64,000 nucleotides of DNA from Struthio camelus (taxonomy: Eukaryota > Chordata > Aves > Struthioniformes > Struthionidae): positions 2,108,001 to 2,172,000 of the forward strand of contig NC_090947.1 of assembly GCF_040807025.1 (NCBI RefSeq). Reading direction: 5' to 3'. Both the position numbers and the translations under genes were made by a program. The notes beneath the pieces were generated by a model that saw nothing but the letters and a program-made list of their open reading frames with translations, made no database searches and was not told the origin of the DNA. Below, in pieces: positions 48,722 through 60,700 of the stretch (position 1 is its first letter; each line of letters starts with the position of its first letter).

Positions 48722-51700
48722 TTATAGTTAAAACTATTCCTACTCAAGTAGGCAATGCTTTCATAGTTGCAACATGCCTTACAACAAAATTAATCATGCA
48801 GTAGAGACTACTATGATAGTTGAAAACTTGATTTATAGATTGAATGTGTGTTTTTATTATCTCTTTAACATAATTACCTTAATTGAGATCTGAACAGCTT
48901 TCCTTTAAGACACAGAACATTGTGCCTCTTAAAATAGTGAGCCACTCTTCTGTAGAGGTAACGCTTGCTCTGTGTGTGGTGTGTGTGTGTGTGTGTGCGT
49001 GTGTGTGTGTTAATGAAATTGCCCACAGACACACAGGCCCGCCTATGAATATCAAAAGCCAGTTCTGTAAAGTAATAAGGAGATAACGTCACAGAGTAGG
49101 ATGAGGTGAAAAACAGCAAAATTCGTAATAAACCCATTTTTTGAATGCAGAGGGAAAACCCTTGTTTTGCACTCCGCAACGTATGTGCAGGTTTATTAAT
49201 GATATTATCTTGTTTACCTAGCAGAGAGGCAAACTGAACCTTTGCTATGAAATGCTACCTAAAAGAACTGATGTGTTATGGCACAGTGAGCAGCCTATAA
49301 GCATATTGGAGTGCAGTGGCTAATTCTGAGATGTTTTATTGTACACCTCTACTGTCTATAGTGCATACCTCACTTATAAATTATTTTATGTTAGGAAGCA
49401 CGGATACTAGCAAAAGTGCATGTAGTGCTCTTAAGCAAGCAGTTAGCCTACAGAAAGAGAGATCTGAGTCAACCTCTACAGTACAGGAGCCAGGTAAGGA
49501 AAGCAGTGCTCACCATGTCGGGTCTGAGTCCAATCTAGTTGTCTGGATACTTGAATGTTGTCAGAAGATAATGTATGGATTGCTATTTGAAATCATATTG
49601 GTTATCTTTTTAGCCAATACCCTATCTCTGATAGCCAATACCCTTATTGCCAGTAGCTGTTGTCCAATGGTGCAGTAGTATCTTGACCAATGAAGGCCTC
49701 AGTAATTTCTTGTGTTATTTAATTAATTTCTGAATGAAAACCTTCTGTTCTGATGGAGTAAAGTGTTATACTTTCCATTGTTGATTTGGCTTTTCGGCTA
49801 AGCTCCAGGCCTTATGGGTAGTTTGAAGCACAGTTGTGTAAGTTGGAGATGAATCTTTAAATGCTTGTTTTGGTTTTACTAATTGCCCCCCTCATTTGGT
49901 CCTTTGTCAGCAAAGTTTAAAAGTGCTGATTGACCTTCTGCTGTGTGTGTTAATCTACTAAACTAGTAGAACTCAGCATTTCTGCTGCAGTGGACCATCT
50001 AGTTTTATGGATGCTTGCCATGGCATGGTGGGTGAATAGATCCACTGCTATTGATCTTCTGTACATCCCCAAAGCCTCAGTTTTACACTGTATACCATAG
50101 TCTCATCACTGTTTTCAGAAGTTCTGGATGTCTTACTCCATACATTAGGCAGGCTTCTGTCTAGTAAATCTTTTTCTGCACTCTCAAAACAGTATTTCCT
50201 TTTTTTTTTTTTTTTTTTTCCTTCTTTTTCTCCTGATGATGGTGATGTCATCTGAGCTACTCTGGCTGTGGCTAGGGGCCCTTTGAATTTTTTTTTTTTT
50301 TTTTAAAAAACTTTTGTATTACATGATTACCTGCCTGCAGATAAGCTGACTTGGAAGTGCTGGGGTCAGTTCTTGGGCCAGTGCATTGGGCACCTCTGTT
50401 TTAAACAGATGTGCTCTTTCTGTATCTGTAATCTTTTTTTCTTATTGGCTCTTTCTACATTTATTCTGCTTGTATATTTTGAAGAGTGTGAGAACTGAAC
50501 ATATTACTCCAAGTGAAGGCATACTTTTGATTTTTATAATGATAAGACCAAAAATAAATATTCTACCCTTTCTTTATATATTGACAAATTATGTGAATAT
50601 AGTCTGGAGTTTCTAACCAGGTGTTTTTTTTTCCTCCCTCTTTCCCCTTTCATCTAGTATGTATTTTTTTAGAAGCCAGCAGTGTACTTGAAAGCTTAAG
50701 TTTTCGCCTTCCAGTGCGTGTTACCTTTCTTCTGTCACTATTGTCCTGTTGTATCATGGGCAGTTAAAGATAATTAATAGATGAAATGGTCTCAAATAGT
50801 TGATCTTCTATTTTTGCTTAGAAAAAAAAACTATTTTAGATAACATCAAAAGTGAACAACAGTTGTGGACTAGGCACTTCTATGACGTTATTATGAAGTT
50901 GTGAAGTTCAGATACTGGAAATAAGCTTTACTTGCTTGAAAGTTCCTTGCATTTCATATTAAAGCCATTAGGAAAGGGAAAGCTTTTAAAACACAGTGAT
51001 ATGCATTCTAAATAGTGTTCAAATGAAATTACAGAATTTCATTAGACTTTATTAGCTAAATGCTGCATTGTTTCACCAGCTTATCAGGCTGATCAGTGAT
51101 ATCTGTAAACTGCTTCTGAACTGAAGAAGTTTGCTTGAGCTTTCAGCAACATCAGAAGTTCAATCAATGGTGATGTAAAAAGTCTTTGTAAACTTTGAAA
51201 GTTATTTATTTGCACTCCAGGTTGTTTAATAAACTAGGATAGTCCCTCAATAGTAAGAATAACATGTATTTAGGAAGTCTTTTATTCCAATTTTTTACTG
51301 TATCTTTGGTTTCATTTGACTATAAACTGTTTTGTTATAGGAATAGTGGAAAATAATAGCTTGCCAGATAAGATTTCAGAGGACAGTACTGGTAAACTGC
51401 AGGAAAAAGCAGAACCAGCACTTGCAGCAAAACAGAAAGGTAAGAAGGAAAATTTGAGCATCTCAGAATCTAACTTGAATCCATGCAGCTGAATGGTTTA
51501 AGGAGGATAATTTACATTTAATCCAATTACTCTCCCTGTATTTTAAACATAACTTGCAGTTAATGTCCTGTTTTGAAAAATATATGTTCCCTGATAAAAT
51601 GGATATCTTACGTTCTTCTCTTCTTATCCTGATCAAAAGAGGCCAGTGGTTACACTGCCCCAGGGAAAATGCAAGCCTGCTGCAAATGAATCTCTTGATG

Positions 51701-54700
51701 ACTTGTTCTGTGTAAGAATTGCATCATTGCAGGTTGCCTTTTTGTTCAAGTATTTGGGAGTCCCACTTAGTGTTTGCATTGTGCAAGATTCTGCAGGCAA
51801 ATTCCATCCGTCTGTTCTTAGTTCTCCATTTTTTTTAAAGTTGTTTATGAAGCGAAATATTTGCATCCTGCTACATTATACGTGGAGTAATAGAAGCAAG
51901 TAAAGGAAGAAGAACAGAGGTTTATGCAGAAAGCTGCATTTTTGTTTTCTCCAGATCCAGATGCTTGACCTAGTTAGAACTGATACCAGGTGTGTGGGAG
52001 GTCAAAGGCTTCCCAGTCCACCTGAGGTCTTTAGGGCCTGATAGCTGTATCAGTCTAATGTTATGTAGACAGTTGACCAAGGCATTTGTATGACTCTCTA
52101 TAGCTAGGAGAACTTCAAGGCCAATTCTTTTTAACCTTTTGGAGCTATCTTGTCTATTGGAATGTATCTGTAATGGAATACAATTTTACATTCCTTTGTT
52201 TCTAATCTGAATGTACATAAGAGGAACACCCCGAGGTTCGCTATTGATTTGGGACTGGATTCTCAGGTGGTATTGAAAACCCAATGCATTAATGCTTCAG
52301 TAAACCTTAGTTTTCTGTAAGCTCTTACATAAATGCGGTTGTCGTTCACACCTTTGATTTTAAATTCCAACTCTTTGAAAGCAATTGATCTAGAGAGTTG
52401 GTGACTGTCGTTGCATATAGCTAAGTCAAATGCATATTTAGGAGTAATTATCATAATTCAGTGGACCTCTCTCTTTTCTTGCAGCTTTCTTCATGCGTCT
52501 TTGAAAGATTCTGAAAGAAAAATCATTTATAATATTTAAAACAGTATTTGATGATAGAATATCTGAGTAGATACTGCTGAAGGGATTGAATGAGATATGT
52601 AAAAAGGTACAACAGATGTTTTGAGAGGCAAAGCCGTGCTGTTCTACTTTGAACTACTAAAGCACAGTAAAAAAACGTATTTAAAACAAACTTATTTGCC
52701 GGGATCTTATGTAATACTATTTCTGCAATGCATTTCAGTCATATCCTCTGTTTCTGAGCAGGGAAAGCGAGGCTTTGATCCTTTTCATTGTGCCTTTTTT
52801 TTTTTTTCTTTTGATATAACTAAGTTGAGGATTTGACCCAATATCACTTATTCTGTCTTAGTATTCTGTATAAGGAATTCTCACTGGCTAGTTCATGGTG
52901 ATGCCTCCTAAGAAATATATGCTTAAAGCTTTCCAATAAGAGAATGTTGTAGCCTGAGGTCTTTGCTTATAAGAGTGAGCTAATAGATCCTTGAAATTAC
53001 TTAGGTTCCCCTTTCTTTGTATGCGTGCAATGCGGTGTGTCGCTGCATTTGACCACTGTGCCAAGGAGGGAAGAACACTTCTATTTCACAGTCACTGTGC
53101 AAAGTGTAGCTCTTCATGAGACTTTTTCAGAAGCTGATAACTGTTGAATTTTCTAAAAATTGTTAAATTCTAAAAAGAGGTATTGTGTGGGATTTTGCTG
53201 GTGCTGTTTTTTTCTTTCCATTTAGGTAATTATGTCGAGGTATGCCTCCCTGGAGGAGTACTGCCTGCTTTCTTTCTTAGTTTACCTTAAAATAACCTTT
53301 GGATGTTGTCGCTCGTTCAGTTAAGACATTGCATCCGCTTACCACCCATCTGTAGGGAATCAGCCTATTTAGAAAGTATGGGCATCTTTTCTATCAGCTT
53401 GGCACTGAGGCTTGCAGAAGAGTGTCTTAAAAGAAGTCTTCCCAGTCAAGTTCTTTAAGCAGTGTGTGAATGCACGTGCTACCATGAGGGAAGGGAAAGC
53501 AAGAAGGCAGGACTACTTTTTTGCTGGTAGCGCCAGTTTATGCTAGCTGAAGTGTTTAAGAAAGTACTGAGACTTTTTAGTTTGTCATTTCCCAGGATCC
53601 TAGACTTGCAATCATCGCAAATGCTTAGGCGTTGTGTTGTTTGCCTTAAGTAGGGGTAGGTGTTACCACTTGGACTCGTGCTTACAGTCCATTTGACGTT
53701 AGATTTATACTCCAGCTAACTCCAGCGGAATTAAATGAAAACTGGGTGCTGAAGTTGCTTCGCGAACCTCCTGCAAATCACAAATCGGTGTCTTTCCACA
53801 GCAGCTGTGCTTTTGGAGTAAGCTAGTAAGACAGGAATTGGAGCTGGTTCTTTTACAGTGTTTTCAAGGGATTATGGGGTACTTGTGACTATGCAAAAAA
53901 AAAAAAGTGTATGGGGGGGAAATGAAAAAGAAAATTACATTCTGTGATCTGCTTCTGAATTTCCTTTGGACTTTTCATTTATTTACTGGTGGACTATGTA
54001 AATTCTCTTTGAGGAGAGAGCAGACCCTGTGCTTCAGTAGTTCCAAGTAGAACAGCATGGCTTTGTCTCTCAAAACATCTGTTGTACCTTTTTGCACATC
54101 TCATTCAATCCCTTCAGATATTCTGTCATCAAGAAAACCATTTTGATTACCTGCTGTCTTTTCTCTTTTTTAAAATGCTTCATTTATGATTAGTGTGTTT
54201 TGCTTAATTACTAGAACTTTAATATCTTGAGCACTGAAGTGCGAGTTTGTTGAAAAGGCTCTCTAATGTGTTTATCCCTGTTCTCCCAGTCCCAGTAGTA
54301 GTTGCCAGGTAACAAGCTGGCTGTAATTCTTGTTATGCTTAATGTCTAATTTGGTCAAATTTTTTATAAAAAATGTATGTAATTCTTCTCTGAAAAAGCA
54401 ATGTATTTGTTATTTCCAGGTGACTCTGCCAGTGATTCAGGTATTGTAAAATTTATATTGATAAAGACCAGCACAGTGCATATCAGTGATAGTTGAAAAC
54501 TATCTATTAGAAAAGGTAGTGCTTTTTAGTAAATAAGGCACTTCTGCAGTTTAGTGCTTTTTTTTTTCTTTATGCTATATAGTAAAGAACTTCTAAACTG
54601 TAACAAAATGTAATTTGTTGGGTAGACTTTATTCAAACAGTTTTTAGTTAAAAGAATACCAAAAAGCCACCTATGAAAATGCTTTGTACTTTGGGTTAAG

Positions 54701-57700
54701 TGCTTTTCAAAAAAAAAAAAAAAAGTAATAGTTCACAAGCGTTTTATGGGTTTTAACTTGAAAATGAGCAGATCCCGCGGAGAACTTCCTGCAAAATATT
54801 ACAGGTAGTTAATGCAACAGCCAGTTTAATAAAACTTCCTTTTTCCGTGTTCTTAATGTCAGTACAAGATATTATTTCTCTCCTTCTGTTACTTGTTGCG
54901 TTAGTGGCTTCTGTTCATATTAAAACTGATCCATGAAACCTTTCCCCACATAGTATGAGCTAGGTAATTAGGCCATTTACAGAGAGTGAATCTGGAAATC
55001 TGCTGGGAATCTGAAATACATTAGGTTCATGAAGCTGCTCATACTTTGCTCTGTGCAAGTGTCATGGCATTGTGCTGTGATATCATCGCTTCTTTCAGTG
55101 AGGTTTTAGCGTGATTTTTTTTTTTTTTTAACGCAGAGTGATTTAATGTTTGAAGGACTCTGACGCTTGAAGGACTCTCTGCAGTTGCTGACTTTGCCTC
55201 TTGTGAGCAGTTGTTATGTGAAAGTGTGATGCATGTTGAGACATTGTGAGAGCAAGAAGTCAGCTGAGACCTTGAGTATGCCTCATACTGTCTCAGGAGC
55301 TGAATTTCTTCAGCAGTCTGCTCTCCTTGCTTATGGGTAGCTATTTTTTTTGAAAGCAAAAATAGTGATTCTTGAATTGAGTGTGTGTAGAGACAAGAGA
55401 AGACGATGCTTTCCACAAAGCTGCAGAAACCTGGCGTGTTTAAGATTAATGACAACTTTGCAGTATGAGAAGTAAAGCTGTACCATGAATAGACTGAATG
55501 TAACACACGCATCTGCCAACAAGCTGGCCAACCTAGTAAGGAGGGCTTTAAACTAGGAAAGATGGGGGAAGGAGAGAGATATACAGACCATGCAGTCAGC
55601 AAAACAGGGTTCATGTGGGGATACCTCCAGCAATTGCATGCAGCTAAGGAAGTACCTACAAGACAAGACCATGGGGAAACCTCTTGCACCCCTTCTGGGA
55701 AATCAGCATTCTCGGATACCTCCCTGAAGTACCGGTACACAAATGCATGCAGCATGGAGAATAAACAGGAGGAATTGGAGATCTGTGTGCAGTCACAGGG
55801 CTATGATCTCATTGCGATTATGGAGACATGGTGGGATTGCTCGCATGACTGGAATGCTGCAGTGGATGGCTACGAGCCCTTTGGGAAGGAAAGGCCAAGA
55901 AGGTGAGGAGGGGGAGTCACCCTTTATGTGAGAGAGCAACTGGAATGTATTGAGCTATTGGCTAGGGGTGGACGATGAGTGGGTTGAGAGCTTATGGATA
56001 AGGTTTAAGAGGGCAGGCTAACATGGGTGACTGTGTTGTAGGTGTTTGCTACACGCCACCTGATCAGGAAGAGGAAGTAGATGAGACCTTCTACAGACAG
56101 CTGGAAGTAGCCTCACAATCACAGGCCCTGGTTCTCATGGGGGACCTTAACCACCCTGATATCTGCTGGAGGAACAGCACAGCAAAGCACAAACAATCCA
56201 GGAGGTTCCTGGAGAGCACTGATGATAACTTTCTGACACAGGTGATGGAGGAGCCAATGAGGAGAGATGTGCTGCTGGACCTTGTACTAACAAACAAGGA
56301 AGGACTAGTTGGAGATGTGAAGGTTGGGAGCAGCCTTGGCTGCAGTGACCGTAAGATGGTGGAGATCAGGATCCTGTGAAGAGGAAGGAGGGCAATAAGT
56401 AGGATCACAGCCCTGGACTTCAGAGAGCTAGCTTTGGCTTTGTCAGGGACCTTCTTGGAAGAATCCCATGGGATCAGGCCCTAGAAAGAAGAGGAGTCCA
56501 AGAGAGCAAGTTAATATTTAAGGATCACCTCCTCCAAGAACGGTGCATCCCAGTGAGCAAGAAGTTGAGCAAAGGGGGCAGGAGACCTGCACGGATGAAC
56601 AAGGAGCTCCTGGCAAAATGCAAATATAAGAGGGAAGCGTACAGAAGGTGGAAGCAGGGACAGGCCACTTGGGAGGAATATTAGGGATGTTGTCTGAGTA
56701 TGCGGGGGACAGGACTGGGAAGGCCAAGGCCCATTTGGAGTTTAATCTGGCAAGGGATGTCAAGGACAACAAGAAGGGCTTCTTTAAATACATCAATAGC
56801 AAAAGGAAGACTAGGGAAAATGTGGGCTTGCTGCTGAATGGGGCAGAGGCCCTGGTGATAAAATATATAGAGAAAGCAGGGATACTGAATGGCTTCTTTG
56901 CTTCACTCTTTACTGCTAAGACCAGACCTTGGAGACCAGGGAGAAAGTCAAGGGAAGGTTGTCTTTTCTGGTTGCAGGCTGAGGAGGATCGGGTTAGAAA
57001 TCATTTAAGCAAACTGGGCATATGCAGGTCCATGGGCCCTGATGGCATGCACCCACAAGTGCTGAGGGAGCTGGCTGATGTCATTGCTAGCCTACTCTCA
57101 ATCATCTGTGAAAGGTTATGGAGATTAGGAGAGGTGCCTGAGGACTGGAAGAAAGCAAATGTCGCTCCAGTCTTCCACAAGGGCAAGAAGAAGGATCCAG
57201 GGAACTACAGACCAGTCAGCCTCACCTCCATCCCTGGAAAGGTGATGGAGCAGCTCGTTCTGGACGCCATCTCCAAGCATGTGAAGGATTAGAAGGTGAT
57301 CAAGTGTAGTCAGCATGGGTTCACAAAGGGGAAATGAATGCTCAACCAACCTGATAGCCTTCTATGATGGAATGACTGGCTGGATAGATGAGGGGAGAGC
57401 AGTGGATGTTGTCTCCCTGGACTTGAGCAAGGCTTTTGACACTCTCTCCCATCACATCCTCCTAGGTAAACTCAGGAAGTGTGGGTTGGATGAGTGGACA
57501 GTGAGGTGGAATGAGAATTGGCTGGATGGCCGAGCTCAGAGGGTTGTGATCAGAGGCACAAAGTCTAGTGTGAGGCCTGTAGCTAGCGGTGTCCCCCAGG
57601 GGTCATTTCTGGGTCCAGTCTTGTTCAACTTATTCATCAAGCACCTGGATGAAGGGATAGAGCGCACCCTCAGCAAGTTTGCTGATGATACTAAACTGGG

Positions 57701-60700
57701 AGGAGTGGCTGACGCACCAGAAGACTGTGCTGCCATTCCGAGGGACCTGGAGAGGCTGGAGAGGTGGGCGGAGAAGAACCTCCTGAAGTTCAACAAAGGC
57801 AAGTGCAGGGTCCTGCACCTGGGGAGGAATAATCCCATGCACCAGTACAGGCTGGGGGCTGATGTGCTGGAAAGTAGCTCTGCCGAGAAGGACCTGGGAG
57901 TGCTGGTGGACACCAAGCTGACCATGAGGCGGCAACGTGCCCTTGTGGCCAAGAAGGCCGGTGGGATCCTGGGTTGCCTTAGGCAGGGTGTTGCCAGCAG
58001 GTGGAGGGAGGTGATCCTGGCCCTCTCCTCAGCCCTGGTGAGGCCCCACCTCTGGAGTACTGTGTCCAGTTCTGGGCTCCCCAGAACAAGAGAGACATGG
58101 CACTGCTGGAGGGAGTGCAGCGGAGGGCTACAGAGATGATGAAGGGACTGGAGCATCTCTCCTGTGAGGAAAGGCTGAGAGCGCTGGGCCTGTTGAGCCT
58201 GGAGAAGAGAAGACTGAGAGGCGATCTGATCAATGTGTGTAAGTGTTTGAAGGGAGTATGTAAAGAAGACAGAACCAGACTCTTCTCCATGGTGCCCAGC
58301 GACAGGACAAGAGGCAACAGCAAGAGGCACAGACTGAAACCCAGGAAGTTCCATCTGAACAGGAGGACAAACTTGTTTCCTGTGAGGGTGACTGAGCCCT
58401 GGAAGAGGTTGCCCAGAGAGGCTGTGGAGTCTCCATCCTTGGAGATACTCAAGCGCCAGCTGGATAGGGTCCTGGGCAATGTGCTCTAGATGACCCTGCT
58501 TGAGTAGACTAGTTGGACTAGATGATCTCCAGAGGGCCCTTCCAACCTCAACCATTCTGTAATTCTGTGAAACGTATTTATGTATTTTCCATTATTCTAT
58601 GGTAGACTGTATGCAGATTTAGTAGACTGTATAAACATCAGTTCCTTTAAACTTAATATAGTATTCTGTAGTTTAAAATGGGAAGGACCTACCAATGCAA
58701 TGACTGTTCAGACAATACACCGAAACCCATTAGGAAAGTGAAATACATTAGACTATGATGAAATGGATATTTATTTCTTTGACTAAATTTAGGCGTGTCA
58801 GAGGCCAGCTGGGTCAGCCTTTTTCTTTTAATGGTGCCATTTTTTTGAGATTTCGGAGTGTAGGGACACTGGAATGGAAGAAACATGTTAGAAGAAAAGT
58901 CTTTTCTTTGTGTGGCATTGCATGGAAGAAATACTTACTAGGAGACTATTCATCTAGGCAAGTTCTGTAAATGGGATCCAAAAATGCTGAATGCTTTTTA
59001 CCTTCCAGAATGTGGAAATGCAAAAGCAGAAATTGGGAAATGATATCTTGTAATCCTGTGTATTTAGACTGTCAAGGCAAGGATGTCATCTGTTCTTTCT
59101 CTCTGCCATTACAGAGAATAATCTAAACTGAACTTAGAAGGTATGGGTTCATTTGAGGGACCAGTCAGAGTAACTTTGTGAGAAAATTGTTATCTGAGAA
59201 GAGGATAAACTGGTTCCATCTGATTTAAATAGCAAGTGGGGTCAACTCTACTGAGATTGTAACTATGAAGAGATTACAAAACAAACAATAATCCTAGAAT
59301 CATAGATTGAAAAAAATTAGGAAAAAAACAATTTTAAAAGATGCAGTGTAGAGAGTATAGTCTTTAATTAGCATTGGTTTTTTTTTCCTGATTCTGTGTA
59401 ATGAACAGCTTCAAACATTTTCGAAGTTACAAGGGGACATTTGCAGAACTGAGTGAGCTGGTGAAGTCATTTTTACAGTTTAGAGAATTTCACGATATTA
59501 AAAAAAATAATAATTAAGAAGGTTTAAATGCTTTTGCAGTGACCCTTTTGCATTGTGAATACTCTAGGATTTTTGAAAACTGAAAGTTGACAAGGTACTA
59601 AAATTTTATATAAGCTTATAGAAATTTATTTCTAATGAAAAAGTTTGTCATGTGATGCGTTTTGTTAGCCCATATTCAACTATAGCGCTGGTAACATTTC
59701 AAATACTGCTGAAGGCAAATGTAACTTTTCTTACTAAGTTGACAGTTAAGCCAAAATTACATGTTTGTTTCATTTAATAGACGGAGAAGCAGAGAACATA
59801 GCTCCTGAAAAGCCTGCAGCATCTGAAAATGGCAAAGTACCTAATGATCTTCCACCTCAGGTTATCCAAAGGTTTGTCCTATCCTTTGTTCTATCTGAAT
59901 CAAATTATGACACATCTGGGGGAAGAAAACCATCCATTTGAAAATAACAAGGAAAGCTGGAGCAGTATGTTTCTGCTCATTATACCAAATAATAAATATT
60001 ATCCCATATATGGTTCACTTTGTTCACTTTATTCACTTTCATTTCCTTTTATAAAGAAAACTTTTAAAATTGTTAAAATCTTTCTGACTTACTTTTCTTG
60101 ATCCACAAAGTGCTTCGATACAATATTATTAAAATAAGAAGTACACGTGGAGACTGAAATTATGAGAGGAACATTGCATCATATACATGCATTTTGTAAG
60201 TGTGGTGTTACGGATAAGATGAACTTGCCTTTCAAGTCCAGATTTACTTTTTCTTTATCCAACAAGGCTTGTGTAATTGAATCAGGAACATCACTGATGA
60301 AAGACAAATTTTTTTGTTTACATTGCAGTGTGCATTGTTAATGTTAAACTTATTGTTAGTGCTAAATAATTGTACTGAATCCATTTTTTTTTTTCCAGTG
60401 AGACAAGTGAAAAGGTTCTTTCACAATAAAATCATAATCTTTTGACTTATGACCCAATTTCTAGATTTTGTTCTACTATGAAAGCAAGTATTGTTGTTAT
60501 ACTGGATTATACACTGGGCTGTTTTTAGTGTTGTTTTTATGCATTGGCTGAGTTGCTCGGTTTGTTCATAAGTATGTATCTGTTCCTTGGGGGACATGTG
60601 AGGCTTCGTATTATAGTATATGTGAAAAGACCTCTTCATTTATTGCAGACAAATTCCTCGTCCTGGCAGCGCAAGACCAGCACCACCACGAATAAAACAT

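Larger units (their letters stand above)
55510..58570 (+). mobile_element. CR1 LINE, decayed 5'-truncated copy, sense in TRAF3IP1 intron 11
   Basis: It begins near the end of ORF1 ([10 protein letters not shown]) and covers the endonuclease and reverse transcriptase to the 3' tail (AACCATTCTGTAATTCTGTGA). Several frame breaks occur at about 55906-56020, 56380-56640, 57292-57315 and 58139. The RT FADD box survives, but the endonuclease has GDLN for GDFN and SDRK for SDHE, so a catalytic histidine is lost. Confidence 0.95.
54441..59780 (+). other. TRAF3IP1: TRAF3IP1 intron 11
   Basis: A 5.3 kb intron mostly filled by the sense CR1 copy at 55510-58570. The rest is AT-rich with A/T runs and no exon. 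Confidence 0.7.

Noticed and set aside
57536-58555. 339-codon minus ORF over the CR1 copy
   Set aside because: Antisense shadow of the CR1 reverse transcriptase. The same shadow occurs over the other CR1 copies.
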